In this document: piece by piece, positions 36,339 through 44,992 of the stretch
Position numbering within the stretch: the stretch's first letter is position 1
How the letters are laid out: every line of letters begins with the position of its first letter
Assembly (NCBI GenBank): GCA_002255955.1
Contig: NKIM01000003.1
Span: 1 to 64,000, forward strand
DNA: 64,000 nt
Reading direction: 5' to 3'
Source: Burkholderiales bacterium PBB2
GTDB lineage: Bacteria; Pseudomonadota; Gammaproteobacteria; Burkholderiales; Burkholderiaceae_C
The notes under the pieces: model-generated
Told to the model about the DNA's origin: nothing
What the model saw: only the letters and a program-made list of their open reading frames with translations
Database searches by the model: none
Made by a program: the position numbers and the translations under genes

Positions 36339-38583
36339 GGCCCGATCCGGCCTGCTGCTGGCCCTGGCGCTGCTGATCGGCAGCCCGCTCGCCCAAGCCC
36401 AAGCCCAGGCACAGACCACCGGGCCGGCCGAGCGACCACCCATCGGCCTGGTGCTCTCGGGCGGCGGCGCGCGCGGCCTGGCCCATGTCGGCGTGCTCAA
36501 GGTGCTGGAGCGCGAGCGCATCCCGGCCGATATGGTGGCCGGCACCTCCATGGGCGCCATCATCGGCGGCCTCTACGCCAGCGGCATGAGTGCGCGCGAT
36601 CTCGAGCGCGAACTGCTGGCCGTCAACTGGGGCACCGTGTTCAACAGCCGGGTCGACCGGCAGCAGCTCTCGCAGCGCCGCAAGGAAGAGGATTTCGAAT
36701 TCTCCCCGGCGGTGGAGGTGGGCATGCGCGATGGCGAGATCCGCCTGCCGCAAGGCACGCTGTCCAGCCGCGGGCTGGAAATCCTTCTGCGCCGCTTCAC
36801 CCTGCCGGTGCGCAATGTGCAGAACTTCGACGATCTGCCCACGCCCTTCCGCGCCGTCGCCACCGATCTGGAGACCGGCGCCCAGCTGGTGATGAGCCGG
36901 GGCGATCTGGCCCTGGCCCTGCGCTCCAGCATGAGCGTGCCCGGCGTGTTCGCGCCGACCGAATGGCAGGAGCGCATCCTGGGCGACGGCGGCCTGGTCA
37001 ACAACCTGCCGGTCGATGTGGCCCGCAGCCTGGGTGCGCAGCGCCTGATCGCCGTCAATGTCGGCACGCCGCTGTCGGGCCGCTCGGCACTCAACTCCCT
37101 CGTCGGCGTGACCGGGCAGATGATCAACATCCTGACCGAGCAAAACGTCCAGCGCAGCCTGGCCACGCTGGCGCCGCGCGATCTCTTGATCACGCCGCAG
37201 CTGGGCCCGCTGGGCGCCAGCGATTTCGACAAGACCCGCGAACTGATCGCCGCCGGCGAAGCCGCGGCCGAAGCCATGCTGCCGCGCCTGCGCAGCCTGG
37301 CCGTGTCGCCCGAGGCCTATGCCGAATGGCAGCTGGAGCGCGTGCGCCGCAACCAACCCAAGGCCATGCTGGCGGCGGTGAAGTTCGAAGGCAGCAGCAT
37401 CACCAACCCCGAGCGCTTCAAGGCGCAGCTGGAATCGGCGCCGGGCCAGATCTTCGACACCGAGCGGGCCGAGCGCGATGCGCGCCTGCTGGCCTCCTCG
37501 GGGGACTATGAGCGGGTCGACTACCACGTTGAGCAGCGCGCCGGCGGCGACGCGCTTGTCTTCACCATGGACGACAAGCACTGGGGCCCGAACTACTTCC
37601 GCATCGGCCTGGACCTCAGCACCGATTTCGACGGCGAGAGCGCCTTCAATCTGCGCATCTCCCACAACCGCCACTGGCTGACTCCGCTGGGCACCGAGTG
37701 GCGCAACCAGCTGACCATCGGCCAGACGCCGCGCTTCTACAGCGAGATCTACCAGCCGCTGAGTTTTCAGCTCGGCCGCTCGAATGACTGGTTTGTCTCC
37801 GGCTGGGCCGAGCTCGATCGCCGCAATTTCACGCTCTACCAGGACACCAGCGATGTCGCCGTGGCGCGGTTGCAGCGCCAGGCCGCGACCTTCGGCACCG
37901 ATCTGGGCCAGCCTTGGGGCCGCCTCGGTGAGCTGCGCTTGGGCTTGCAGCACCAGAACTGGCGGGTGACACCCAAGCTGGCGCCCTTCCTGCTCAACGA
38001 CAACCGGCTGGACAAGGTCTGGAGTGAAACCGGCTTGCGCCTCAAGGCGGTGGTGGACCAGCTGGACTTCGCCAACTTCCCACAGCGCGGCTACCGGGTG
38101 CTGTTCGAGGCGATTGCCGGGCAGCAAAGCGGCGGCAGCGTGCGCCACGCGGCCTTCCACCGTGCCGAGCTGCAAGGCACCTGGGTGCGCAGCTGGGGCA
38201 CGCACACGCTCAATCTGCATGCCCGAACCTTCCTGGCCCGCCAGCCTGAAGACTCGGCGCAAGGGCCGTATTCGCTGGGCGGATTCCAGCAGCTCTCGGG
38301 CTACCAGCCGGGGCAGCTGATCGGCGACACCCTGGTCTTCGGCCGCGCCACCTACTACCGCCGCCTGCGCGAAACACCGCTGCTGACGCGCGGCTTCTTC
38401 TACGGCGGCTCGCTGGAGATCGGCAATGCCTGGGGGCAGAGCGACAAGGTGTCCAGCAAGGACCTGCGCACGGCCGCCAGCCTCTTCATCGGCGCCGACA
38501 CCGGCATCGGCCCGCTCTACCTGGCGGTGGGCATGGCCCCGCGGGGCAGCAAGGCGATCTACCTCTTCATCGGCCGGCCCTGA
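36328..38583 (+). CDS. Patatin-like phospholipase, type Vd autotransporter (PlpD-like)
   Basis: A 751-residue secreted/outer-membrane protein. A signal peptide (LLLALALLIGSPLAQAQA) is followed by a patatin domain: oxyanion motif SGGGARG (44-50), nucleophile Ser in GTSMG (72-76) and catalytic Asp in DGG (Asp220). A POTRA-like module (about residues 350-420, VKFEGSSITNPERFKAQL ... DYERVDYHVE) and a predicted beta-barrel ending in Phe-rich strands (AIYLFIGRP) follow. This order (signal, patatin, POTRA, 16-strand barrel) matches Pseudomonas PlpD, a lipase exported by its own barrel. It overlaps the DUF1631 stop by 11 bases and is convergent with engB. Confidence 0.88.
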   Translation: MRPEARSGLLLALALLIGSPLAQAQAQAQTTGPAERPPIGLVLSGGGARGLAHVGVLKVLERERIPADMVAGTSMGAIIGGLYASGMSARDLERELLAVNWGTVFNSRVDRQQLSQRRKEEDFEFSPAVEVGMRDGEIRLPQGTLSSRGLEILLRRFTLPVRNVQNFDDLPTPFRAVATDLETGAQLVMSRGDLALALRSSMSVPGVFAPTEWQERILGDGGLVNNLPVDVARSLGAQRLIAVNVGTPLSGRSALNSLVGVTGQMINILTEQNVQRSLATLAPRDLLITPQLGPLGASDFDKTRELIAAGEAAAEAMLPRLRSLAVSPEAYAEWQLERVRRNQPKAMLAAVKFEGSSITNPERFKAQLESAPGQIFDTERAERDARLLASSGDYERVDYHVEQRAGGDALVFTMDDKHWGPNYFRIGLDLSTDFDGESAFNLRISHNRHWLTPLGTEWRNQLTIGQTPRFYSEIYQPLSFQLGRSNDWFVSGWAELDRRNFTLYQDTSDVAVARLQRQAATFGTDLGQPWGRLGELRLGLQHQNWRVTPKLAPFLLNDNRLDKVWSETGLRLKAVVDQLDFANFPQRGYRVLFEAIAGQQSGGSVRHAAFHRAELQGTWVRSWGTHTLNLHARTFLARQPEDSAQGPYSLGGFQQLSGYQPGQLIGDTLVFGRATYYRRLRETPLLTRGFFYGGSLEIGNAWGQSDKVSSKDLRTAASLFIGADTGIGPLYLAVGMAPRGSKAIYLFIGRP

Positions 38584-38589
38584 GCGCTT

Positions 38590-38725
38590 GCGCGCTGTCT
38601 TGCTGCGCCACCTCCATGTGGCGTGGGTCGGTGCTCGGAATCCTCACGTAGCTCAAGTACGTTCCGGTTCCTGCGCGCCGTCCGCCTTGCCTGACGGCGG
38701 CTCGCAACAGACAGCACGCCAGCGC
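38590..38725. repeat. Long imperfect inverted repeat between convergent genes
   Basis: The gap between the patatin gene and the second engB folds on itself. The centre is ACGTA (38646-38650) / TACGT (38658-38662), extended by GGAATCCTC and TTCCGGTTCC (38637-38671). Outer arms are GCGCTGTCTTGCTGCG and CGCAACAGACAGCAC, near 38592-38607 and 38703-38716. It looks like a dispersed intergenic palindrome and may also act as terminator for both genes. Similar GGTTCCTGCGCGCCG sequences are familiar from Burkholderiales intergenic regions, from memory only. Confidence 0.55.
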
Positions 38726-38737
38726 GGCCAGCGCCGA

Positions 38738-39538
38738 TTACTCTCCAGCAGGCCGCGCAGCCTCATCCGCCTCGCCCGCCTGGGCCGCCGGATCTGGCAG
38801 GTCCTCGGGGTTGAAGCTGGCCTTGACCAAGGTGGCGCTGTGGGCCCACTCGTACAGGATGTGGGCCACATCGGCCACGCCCTGCTTCTTGAGCGCGGAG
38901 AACAGGGTCACGCGCACATCCGACTCTTCGGTGACGATGTCGCCGAGGAAATCCTGGGTGGCGAAGAAGGCCGCATCGGCCTCCTTGCGGTTGAGCTTGT
39001 CGGCCTTGGTCAGCAGCACCAGCAGCTTGATTTCGCCATTGCGCACGCGCGGGGTGACGAACTCGAGCAGCTGCTTGTCCAGATCGGTCAGGCCCAGGCG
39101 CGAGTCCACCATCAGCACCACGCCCGACAGGCTGCGGCGCACTTCCAGGTAATCGGCCATCACCTTCTGCCAGCGCAGCTTGGCCGCCTTGGCCACCGCG
39201 GCGTAGCCGTAACCGGGCAGGTCGGCGAACAGGGCGTTCGGTGCGTCCTTGGGGCCGAGGTGGAACAGGTTGATGTGCTGGGTCCGACCCGGCGTCTTGG
39301 ACGCAAAAGCCAGGCGCTTTTGCTGGGCCAGGGTGTTGATGGCCGTGGACTTGCCGGCGTTCGAGCGGCCGACGAAGGCAATCTCGGGCAGCTCGTTGGG
39401 CGGCAGGTGGACCAGCTGGCTGGCAGTGGTCAGGAAGCGCGCAGTGTGGGTCCAGCCCAACACCACCTTGTCAGTGGGGGCGGCCGCGGCAACCGGATTT
39501 GGCGCGATTTCTTGCGGCTCAGAAGTGGTGTTGGTCAT
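38738..39538 (-). CDS. engB: Ribosome biogenesis GTPase EngB/YihA (second copy)
   Basis: A 266-residue homologue of the GTPase at 27684. G1 is GRSNAGKSTAINTL, then KTPGRTQHINLFHLG, G3 DLPGYGYAAVAK, G4 TKADKL and FSALKKQG. It has an Ala/Pro-rich N-terminus and an acidic tail different in sequence from the first copy. Codons are almost all GC-ending. The protein differs from copy one at many positions outside the motifs, as expected of orthologues from different genera. It is divergent from cytochrome c4 at 39607. Confidence 0.95.
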   Translation of the reverse strand: MTNTTSEPQEIAPNPVAAAAPTDKVVLGWTHTARFLTTASQLVHLPPNELPEIAFVGRSNAGKSTAINTLAQQKRLAFASKTPGRTQHINLFHLGPKDAPNALFADLPGYGYAAVAKAAKLRWQKVMADYLEVRRSLSGVVLMVDSRLGLTDLDKQLLEFVTPRVRNGEIKLLVLLTKADKLNRKEADAAFFATQDFLGDIVTEESDVRVTLFSALKKQGVADVAHILYEWAHSATLVKASFNPEDLPDPAAQAGEADEAARPAGE

Positions 39539-39563
39539 GAAGTATTCAGGCTTGGTGGATTGC

Positions 39564-39576
39564 CATTGTAAAATCT
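39564..39576 (+). promoter_or_regulatory. Putative -10 region of second cytochrome c4 gene
   Basis: CATTGTAAAATCT carries TAAAAT (39569-39574) as -10, about 38 bases before the c4 ATG at 39607. It matches the CATTGTAGAATCC upstream of the first c4 gene in both sequence and orientation relative to the gene, although surrounding intergenic sequence is unrelated. Confidence 0.45.
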
Positions 39577-39606
39577 ATGGGTTGCGCTTACCGAATCAAT
39601 AAATTC

Positions 39607-40239
39607 ATGATGAAGACTGCTGCTGTCCTGACCACGAGCCTCGTGCTTGCATTCGCCACTTTCTCGGCGGCACAAGCCAACGAAGCCAAGGCCTCCGCCA
39701 AGCCCGATCTGGCCAAGGGCGCTGCCATCTCGGCCCAGGTCTGCGCCGCCTGCCACACGGCAGACGGTTCGCGCGGCAGCCCGGCGAACCCCATCCTGCA
39801 AGGCCAACACCCCGAGTACCTGGCCAAGCAGCTGACCGAATTCAAGGCCGGCATCCGCAAGAACGCCGTCATGCAAGGCATGGCAGCCGTGGTGTCGGAC
39901 GAAGACATCAAGCATGTCGCCGCCTTCTACGCCTCCAAGCAAGCCAAGCCGGGCTTCGCCAAGGACAAGACCCTGGTCGAGCTGGGTGAAAAGATCTACC
40001 GCGGCGGCATTGCCGAGCGTTCGATCCCGGCCTGCGCCGGCTGCCACAGCCCCAACGGCGCCGGCCTGCCGGCCCAGTACCCGCGTCTGGCCGGCCAGCA
40101 CTCGGATTACACCGAGGCCCAGCTGATCGCCTTCCGCTCGGGCGCCCGCGCCAACAATGCCCAGATGACCGGCGTGGCCGCCAAGCTCAACGATCGCGAG
40201 ATCAAGGCCGTGTCCGACTACATTGCCGGCCTGCGCTGA
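39607..40239 (+). CDS. Diheme cytochrome c4 (second copy)
   Basis: A 210-residue periplasmic diheme cytochrome: signal peptide MMKTAAVLTTSLVLAFATFSAAQA, heme sites CAACH and CAGCH, and Met-ligand regions AVMQGMAAVVSDEDIKH and NAQMTGVAAKLNDREIKA. Same length and architecture as the copy at 26953-27585, with many substitutions and a different signal peptide. It is first in the order c4-resB-ccsB, with a terminator between c4 and resB. Start at 39607 or the adjacent ATG at 39610. Confidence 0.95.
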   Translation: MMKTAAVLTTSLVLAFATFSAAQANEAKASAKPDLAKGAAISAQVCAACHTADGSRGSPANPILQGQHPEYLAKQLTEFKAGIRKNAVMQGMAAVVSDEDIKHVAAFYASKQAKPGFAKDKTLVELGEKIYRGGIAERSIPACAGCHSPNGAGLPAQYPRLAGQHSDYTEAQLIAFRSGARANNAQMTGVAAKLNDREIKAVSDYIAGLR

Positions 40240-40280
40240 GCCCTGAGCGAGCCATCGGCCGCTGCACTTGATCACACACA

Positions 40281-40305
40281 AAGGCCGGTGAGTTTCACCG
40301 GCCTT
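40281..40305 (+). terminator. Terminator after cytochrome c4
   Basis: Arms AAGGCCGGTGA (40281-40291) and TCACCGGCCTT (40295-40305), followed by TTTT. It separates the abundant c4 transcript from resB, as the hairpin at 26834 does in the other copy. Confidence 0.9.
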
Positions 40306-40356
40306 TTTTCATGCGCCCGCCTCTGAGGCTTCACGCCCCCTGACAATCCTGCTTCC

Positions 40357-42627
40357 ATGAGCGACACCCTTCCCTCCAGCGAGTACGCGCACGACACCGT
40401 GCCGGCCGAGCTGCCGCCGGCGCCCCAGCCCGAAGTGGCCACCGCGGCACCTGCGCCTCAGGCCGCTCCTGCACCGGCCCTGCCCCCTGTGGTCGTGGCA
40501 CCGCATTCGGCCGCCCGGGAGCTGATGGATTTGCTGGCCTCGATGCGCTTTGCCATCGCCTTGCTGACGGTGATCTGCATCGCCTCGGTGATCGGCACCG
40601 TGGTCAAGCAGCGCGAGCCGCTGAACAACTACGTCAACCAGTTCGGGCCCTTCTGGTCCGAGGTGTTCGGCAAATTCGACCTCTACACCGTCTACGGCGC
40701 CTGGTGGTTCCTGCTGATCCTGGCGTTTCTGGTGGTCTCCACCAGCCTGTGCATCACGCGCAATGCACCCAAGATCCTGCACGACATCCAGAACTTCAAG
40801 GAATCGGTGCGCGAGCAATCGCTGCAAGCCCACCATCACAAGGCCATCCTGCAGCTGAGCCACGCGCCCGAAGCGGCGCTGGCCGATTTGAAGAGCCGCC
40901 TGGCGGCTGGCGGCTGGAAGACCAAGGTGCAGGTGCGTGACCGCGGCGTGATGCTGGCGGCACGACGCGGCTCCAGCAACAAGATCGGCTATCTGGCGGC
41001 GCATTCGGCCATCGTGCTGGTCTGCATCGGCGGCCTGCTGGACGGCGACCTGCTGGTGCGCGGCCTGATGTGGGCCCAGGGCAAGACGATTTACGAAGGT
41101 GGCGGCCTGATCAGCGAGGTCAAGCCCGAGCACCGCCTGCCGCCCAACAACCCCAGCTTCCGCGGTAACCTGATGGTGCCAGAAGGCGCCACGGCCGGCA
41201 CGGCCATCCTGTCCATGCCCAGCGGCGTGGTGCTGCAGGATCTGCCCTTCGATGTGGAGCTGAAGAAGTTCATCGTCGAGTACTACGACACCGGCATGCC
41301 CAAGCTGTTCGCCAGCGACATCGTGATCCGCGATCGCGAGACCGGGCTGACGACCGAAAAGCGCGTCAAGGTCAACGAGCCGGCCCAGCACCGCGGCATT
41401 GCCATCTACCAAAGCAGTTTTGAAGACGGTGGCTCCAGCCTCAAGCTGCAAGCCCTGCCCATGGGTCGCAGAACGGCGGCAGCGGCCAAGCCTTTCGAGA
41501 TCAACGGCCTAGTCGGCGGCAACACCCTGCTGGAAGGCATCTCGGCACAGGACGGCGGCAAGCCCAGCGACAGCCTGCGCCTGGAGTTCTCCGGCCTGCG
41601 CGTGATCAATGTGGAGAACATGAGCGGCGCCGGGGCCGGCAAGGCGGACCGCACCGATGTGCGCGCCGTCGACCTGGTCAACAAGCTGCAAAACCACATG
41701 GGCAGCGGCGCCCGCGCCGGCGCCGACAAGGAGCTGCGCAATGTCGGCCCCTCGTTCAGCTACCGCCTGCGCGATGCCGCCGGCCAAGCGCGCGAGTACA
41801 ACAACTACATGCTGCCGGTCGATCTGGACGGGCAGAAAGTCTTCCTCGCCGGCGTGCGCGAAACCCCGGCCGAGGCCTTCCGCTACCTGCGCATTCCGGC
41901 GGATGCCGACCTGAGCATGGACAGCTGGATGCGCCTGCGCCAGAACCTGCTCGACCCGGATCTGCGAGAGCGCGCTGCCCGCCGCTACGCCGTGGCCGCC
42001 ACGCCCAACGACAAGCCGCAGATGACGCCGCAGCTGCAGGCCACCGCCCGCCGCGCACTCAACCTGTTTGCCGGCGCCGAGAGCGCCAAGGTGGACAGCA
42101 GCAGCGGCTGGGGCGGCCTGCCGGCCCTGAGCCAGTTCATCGAAAGCGAAGTGCCCGAGGGCGAGCGCCAGCGCGTGTCTGAAGTGCTGCTGCGCATCCT
42201 CAACGGCAGCCTGTTCGAGCTCTACAAGCTGGGCCGCGAGCAAGCGGGCCAGGCCTCGGCCCCGGCCGACAGTGCCACCCAGGCCTTCATGACCCAGGCC
42301 GTGCTGTCCCTGTCGGACAGCATGTTCTACCCGGCACCGGTGCTGCTGCAGCTGCAGGACTTCAAGCAGGTGCAGGCCAGCGTGTTCCAGGTGACGCGCG
42401 CGCCGGGCCAGAAGCTGGTGTATCTCGGTGCGGTCTTGCTGATCGTGGGTGTGTTTGCCATGCTCTACATCCGCGAGCGCCGCCTCTGGCTGTGGCTGGA
42501 GCCCAGCCCGGGCCAGCCGGAAACCACCCGGGTGCGCATGGCCATGGCCAGCACCCGAGAATCGCCCGATATGGCCACCGAGTTCGAACAATTGCAAGGC
42601 TATCTCTCCAAGGAAGAAGGCGTATGA
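40357..42627 (+). CDS. resB: Cytochrome c biogenesis protein ResB (Ccs1, second copy)
   Basis: A 756-residue System II maturation protein. An Ala/Pro-rich cytoplasmic N-terminal extension (about 45 residues) precedes LLASMRFAIALLTVICIASVIGTVVKQREP and NYVNQFGPFWSEVF. The periplasmic domain contains GPSFSYRLRDAAGQAREYNNYML, and the C-terminus VYLGAVLLIVGVFAMLYIRERRLWLWL. The extension is longer than in the first copy at 24670. It overlaps ccsB by ATGA (42624-42627). Confidence 0.95.
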   Translation: MSDTLPSSEYAHDTVPAELPPAPQPEVATAAPAPQAAPAPALPPVVVAPHSAARELMDLLASMRFAIALLTVICIASVIGTVVKQREPLNNYVNQFGPFWSEVFGKFDLYTVYGAWWFLLILAFLVVSTSLCITRNAPKILHDIQNFKESVREQSLQAHHHKAILQLSHAPEAALADLKSRLAAGGWKTKVQVRDRGVMLAARRGSSNKIGYLAAHSAIVLVCIGGLLDGDLLVRGLMWAQGKTIYEGGGLISEVKPEHRLPPNNPSFRGNLMVPEGATAGTAILSMPSGVVLQDLPFDVELKKFIVEYYDTGMPKLFASDIVIRDRETGLTTEKRVKVNEPAQHRGIAIYQSSFEDGGSSLKLQALPMGRRTAAAAKPFEINGLVGGNTLLEGISAQDGGKPSDSLRLEFSGLRVINVENMSGAGAGKADRTDVRAVDLVNKLQNHMGSGARAGADKELRNVGPSFSYRLRDAAGQAREYNNYMLPVDLDGQKVFLAGVRETPAEAFRYLRIPADADLSMDSWMRLRQNLLDPDLRERAARRYAVAATPNDKPQMTPQLQATARRALNLFAGAESAKVDSSSGWGGLPALSQFIESEVPEGERQRVSEVLLRILNGSLFELYKLGREQAGQASAPADSATQAFMTQAVLSLSDSMFYPAPVLLQLQDFKQVQASVFQVTRAPGQKLVYLGAVLLIVGVFAMLYIRERRLWLWLEPSPGQPETTRVRMAMASTRESPDMATEFEQLQGYLSKEEGV

Positions 42628-44006
42628 ACAGCTCAAGCAGCAGCGGCACCCTCCGCGGCACCGGTCGGCCGGTGCGCAGCCAGGATCTGGGCTACTTCTC
42701 AGGCCGGGACGCCCTCGACTGGGGCTTCGCCGCCCTGATCCTGATCGGCGGCCTGTTCGCCTTCTCGCGCTACGGCGCCTCGATGGATGGCTATGAAAAA
42801 GGCATCCTGGTCTGCGCCATCCCCTCGCTGATCGCGCTGGGCTGGTTCTGGGCGCCGCTGCGCTGGCTGTGCGCCGGCGTGGGCGCGGCCAGCCTGCTGG
42901 CCATCGGCCTGTACGTCCAGACGCCCGATGCCTTTGGCGCCGATCTGGCCGCGGCCGACAAGGTGTTCTGGCTCAAGTACGCCCTGTCCAGCCAGAGCGC
43001 CATCTTGTGGATGAGCGTGCTCTTCTACATGGCCACCCTGTTCTACTGGGGCGGCTTCTTCACAAAAAGCGGTGAAAACAGTGCCGCCGAAGCCATCGGC
43101 TCGCGCCTGACCTGGGGCGCCGTCTTCATGGCCCTGGTGGGCACCATGGTGCGCTGGTTCGAAAGCCACCAGATCGCGCCGGACATCGGCCACATCCCGG
43201 GCAGCAACCTCTACGAGGTGTTCGTGCTGTTCGCCTGGATGACGGCGCTGTTCTACCTGTACTACGAAGCGAAGTTCAAGACCCGTGCGCTGGGCGCCTA
43301 TGTGCTGCTGGTGATCAGCGCGGCGGTCAGCTTCCTGCTCTGGTACACGGTGGCGCGCGAGGCGCATGAGATCCAGCCCCTGGTGCCGGCCCTGCAAAGC
43401 TGGTGGATGAAGATCCATGTGCCGGCCAATTTCGTGGGCTACGGCACCTTCGCCCTGGCCGCCATGGTGGCCCTGGCCTATTTGCTCAAGACTGCCAGCC
43501 TGCGCGCGCTGAGCCTGGGCCTGATCGTCATGCCTTTGGCCCTGATCGCCATGATTCTGGCCGCCCGCTTCGGTGCCGATCTGCCGGCCGAGACCATCGC
43601 CGGCCTGGACGGCTGGGCCCGCAAGATGGCCGGCCTGCTGGTCTTCTTTGTGCTGGCCGTGGCCTTGCGCAGCCGCCTGACGGCCCGCCTGCCCGAGCTG
43701 AGCACCCTGGACGACCTGATGTACAAGGCCATCGCCCTCGGCTTTGCCTTCTTCACCATCGCCACCATCCTGGGCGCCTTCTGGGCCGCCGAGGCCTGGG
43801 GCGGATACTGGAGCTGGGACCCGAAGGAAACCTGGGCCCTGATCGTCTGGCTCAACTACGCGGCCTGGCTGCACATGCGCTTGATGAAGGGCCTGCGCGG
43901 CGCCGTCTCCGCCTGGTGGGCGCTGGCGGGCCTGGTGGTCACCACCTTCGCCTTCCTGGGCGTGAACATGTTCCTCTCCGGCCTGCACTCCTACGGCACG
44001 CTCTGA
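42624..44006 (+). CDS. ccsB: Cytochrome c biogenesis protein CcsB (CcsA family, second copy)
   Basis: A 460-residue polytopic membrane protein with the WWD heme motif WGGYWSWDPKETWALIVWLNYAAWLH and the histidine-bearing segment EAHEIQPLVPALQSWWMKIHVPANFVGYG. Ends in FLGVNMFLSGLHSYGTL, exactly as the first copy does. Start at MNSSSSSGTL (42624), coupled to resB. An open frame from 42492 is upstream shadow. Together with resB it matures the cytochromes of the right-hand genome. Confidence 0.95.
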   Translation: MNSSSSSGTLRGTGRPVRSQDLGYFSGRDALDWGFAALILIGGLFAFSRYGASMDGYEKGILVCAIPSLIALGWFWAPLRWLCAGVGAASLLAIGLYVQTPDAFGADLAAADKVFWLKYALSSQSAILWMSVLFYMATLFYWGGFFTKSGENSAAEAIGSRLTWGAVFMALVGTMVRWFESHQIAPDIGHIPGSNLYEVFVLFAWMTALFYLYYEAKFKTRALGAYVLLVISAAVSFLLWYTVAREAHEIQPLVPALQSWWMKIHVPANFVGYGTFALAAMVALAYLLKTASLRALSLGLIVMPLALIAMILAARFGADLPAETIAGLDGWARKMAGLLVFFVLAVALRSRLTARLPELSTLDDLMYKAIALGFAFFTIATILGAFWAAEAWGGYWSWDPKETWALIVWLNYAAWLHMRLMKGLRGAVSAWWALAGLVVTTFAFLGVNMFLSGLHSYGTL

Positions 44007-44022
44007 GACCCTGAGCCCCCCA

Positions 44023-44859
44023 ATGCGCCGCCAGCCCGCCCCGACCATGACACTGCGAAGGATGCTGGCAGCGCTGGGTAGAGGGGTGCTGGGGTGGGGG
44101 GCGCTGCAGCTCAGCTTCTGCGGAATCCTGGCCAGCACGGCCAGCCACGCCGTCGCAACGCCGCTGCGCATCGCCACCGGTGAACTGCCGCCCTACGCCA
44201 CTCAGAACCGCCAGGACCAGGGCATTGCCCTGGACATCGTGCGGCGTGCCTTTGCCCTCGCCGGCTACCAGGTGCAGTACCACTTCCTGCCCTGGGCACG
44301 CGCCCAGCAGGAGACCCGCCAAGGCCTCTACGACGCCTCCGCCTACTGGGGCGCCTCGGCCGAGCGGCGGCGCGATTTCCTGCTCAGCGACAACGTGCTG
44401 ACCGAGCAATGGCTGCTGGTCTACCGCCGCGAGCTCAAGCTCGACTGGACCAGCCTGGCCGATCTGCGCGGCTACAAGGTCGGCTATGTGCGCGACTACA
44501 CCTACACACCCGAGTTCTGGTCCAAGATCCAAAGCGGCGAGCTCGACGGTGACGCCACGCCCACCGACCTGGCCGGCTTGCGCAAGATGCTGCTGGGGCG
44601 CATCGATGTGCTGCCCATGGAGCGCAATGTCGCTTGCGATCTGCTCGGCCATCACTTCAAGCCGGCCGAAGCGGCCCAGATCGCCGCCCACCCGCGCCTC
44701 TTGACCGACAGCTTCAGCACCCACCTGATCCTGCCGCCGCAGGTGGCGCGCAGCGCCGAGCTGCTGCGGGATTTCAACCTCGGCCTGAAAAAGCTCAAGG
44801 CCAGCGGCGAACACGGCCGCCTGCTGCGCGCCCTGCCCTGCCCGGCCGGCTGGAACTGA
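44023..44859 (+). CDS. Periplasmic substrate-binding protein (ABC transporter type 3 family)
   Basis: A 278-residue exported protein with the bacterial extracellular solute-binding family 3 pattern: after a long signal region, PLRIATGELPPYATQNRQDQGIALDIVRRAFALAGYQVQYHFLPWARAQQE, then YDASAYWGASAERRRDFLLSDNVL and LRGYKVGYVRDYTYTPEFW. The W-A-R-A and GYKVGYVRDYTYT stretches are typical of the transporter-less HisJ-like group. No permease or ATPase gene is adjacent, so it may sense a ligand rather than import it. It sits between ccsB and msrP, where the first copy of the cluster instead has the kinase-receiver pair. Confidence 0.8.
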   Translation: MRRQPAPTMTLRRMLAALGRGVLGWGALQLSFCGILASTASHAVATPLRIATGELPPYATQNRQDQGIALDIVRRAFALAGYQVQYHFLPWARAQQETRQGLYDASAYWGASAERRRDFLLSDNVLTEQWLLVYRRELKLDWTSLADLRGYKVGYVRDYTYTPEFWSKIQSGELDGDATPTDLAGLRKMLLGRIDVLPMERNVACDLLGHHFKPAEAAQIAAHPRLLTDSFSTHLILPPQVARSAELLRDFNLGLKKLKASGEHGRLLRALPCPAGWN

Positions 44860-44992
44860 GGCTGGCGCCTGGCGCCACAGCCACTGGCCCGCAGGACATT
44901 GACACCGGGCCCGGCAAAATTTTGCGGCAGCCCGTAAGCTCCAGGCTCGTTCTCGCGACAGAGACCCACCTCCTCCTCGATTGCTGCCCGCC

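Noticed and set aside
44914..44925. GCAAAATTTTGC palindrome as a defined operator for msrP
   Set aside because: It is only 12 bases, occurs once in the msrP leaders and is absent from the first msrP copy, so it was mentioned but not annotated.
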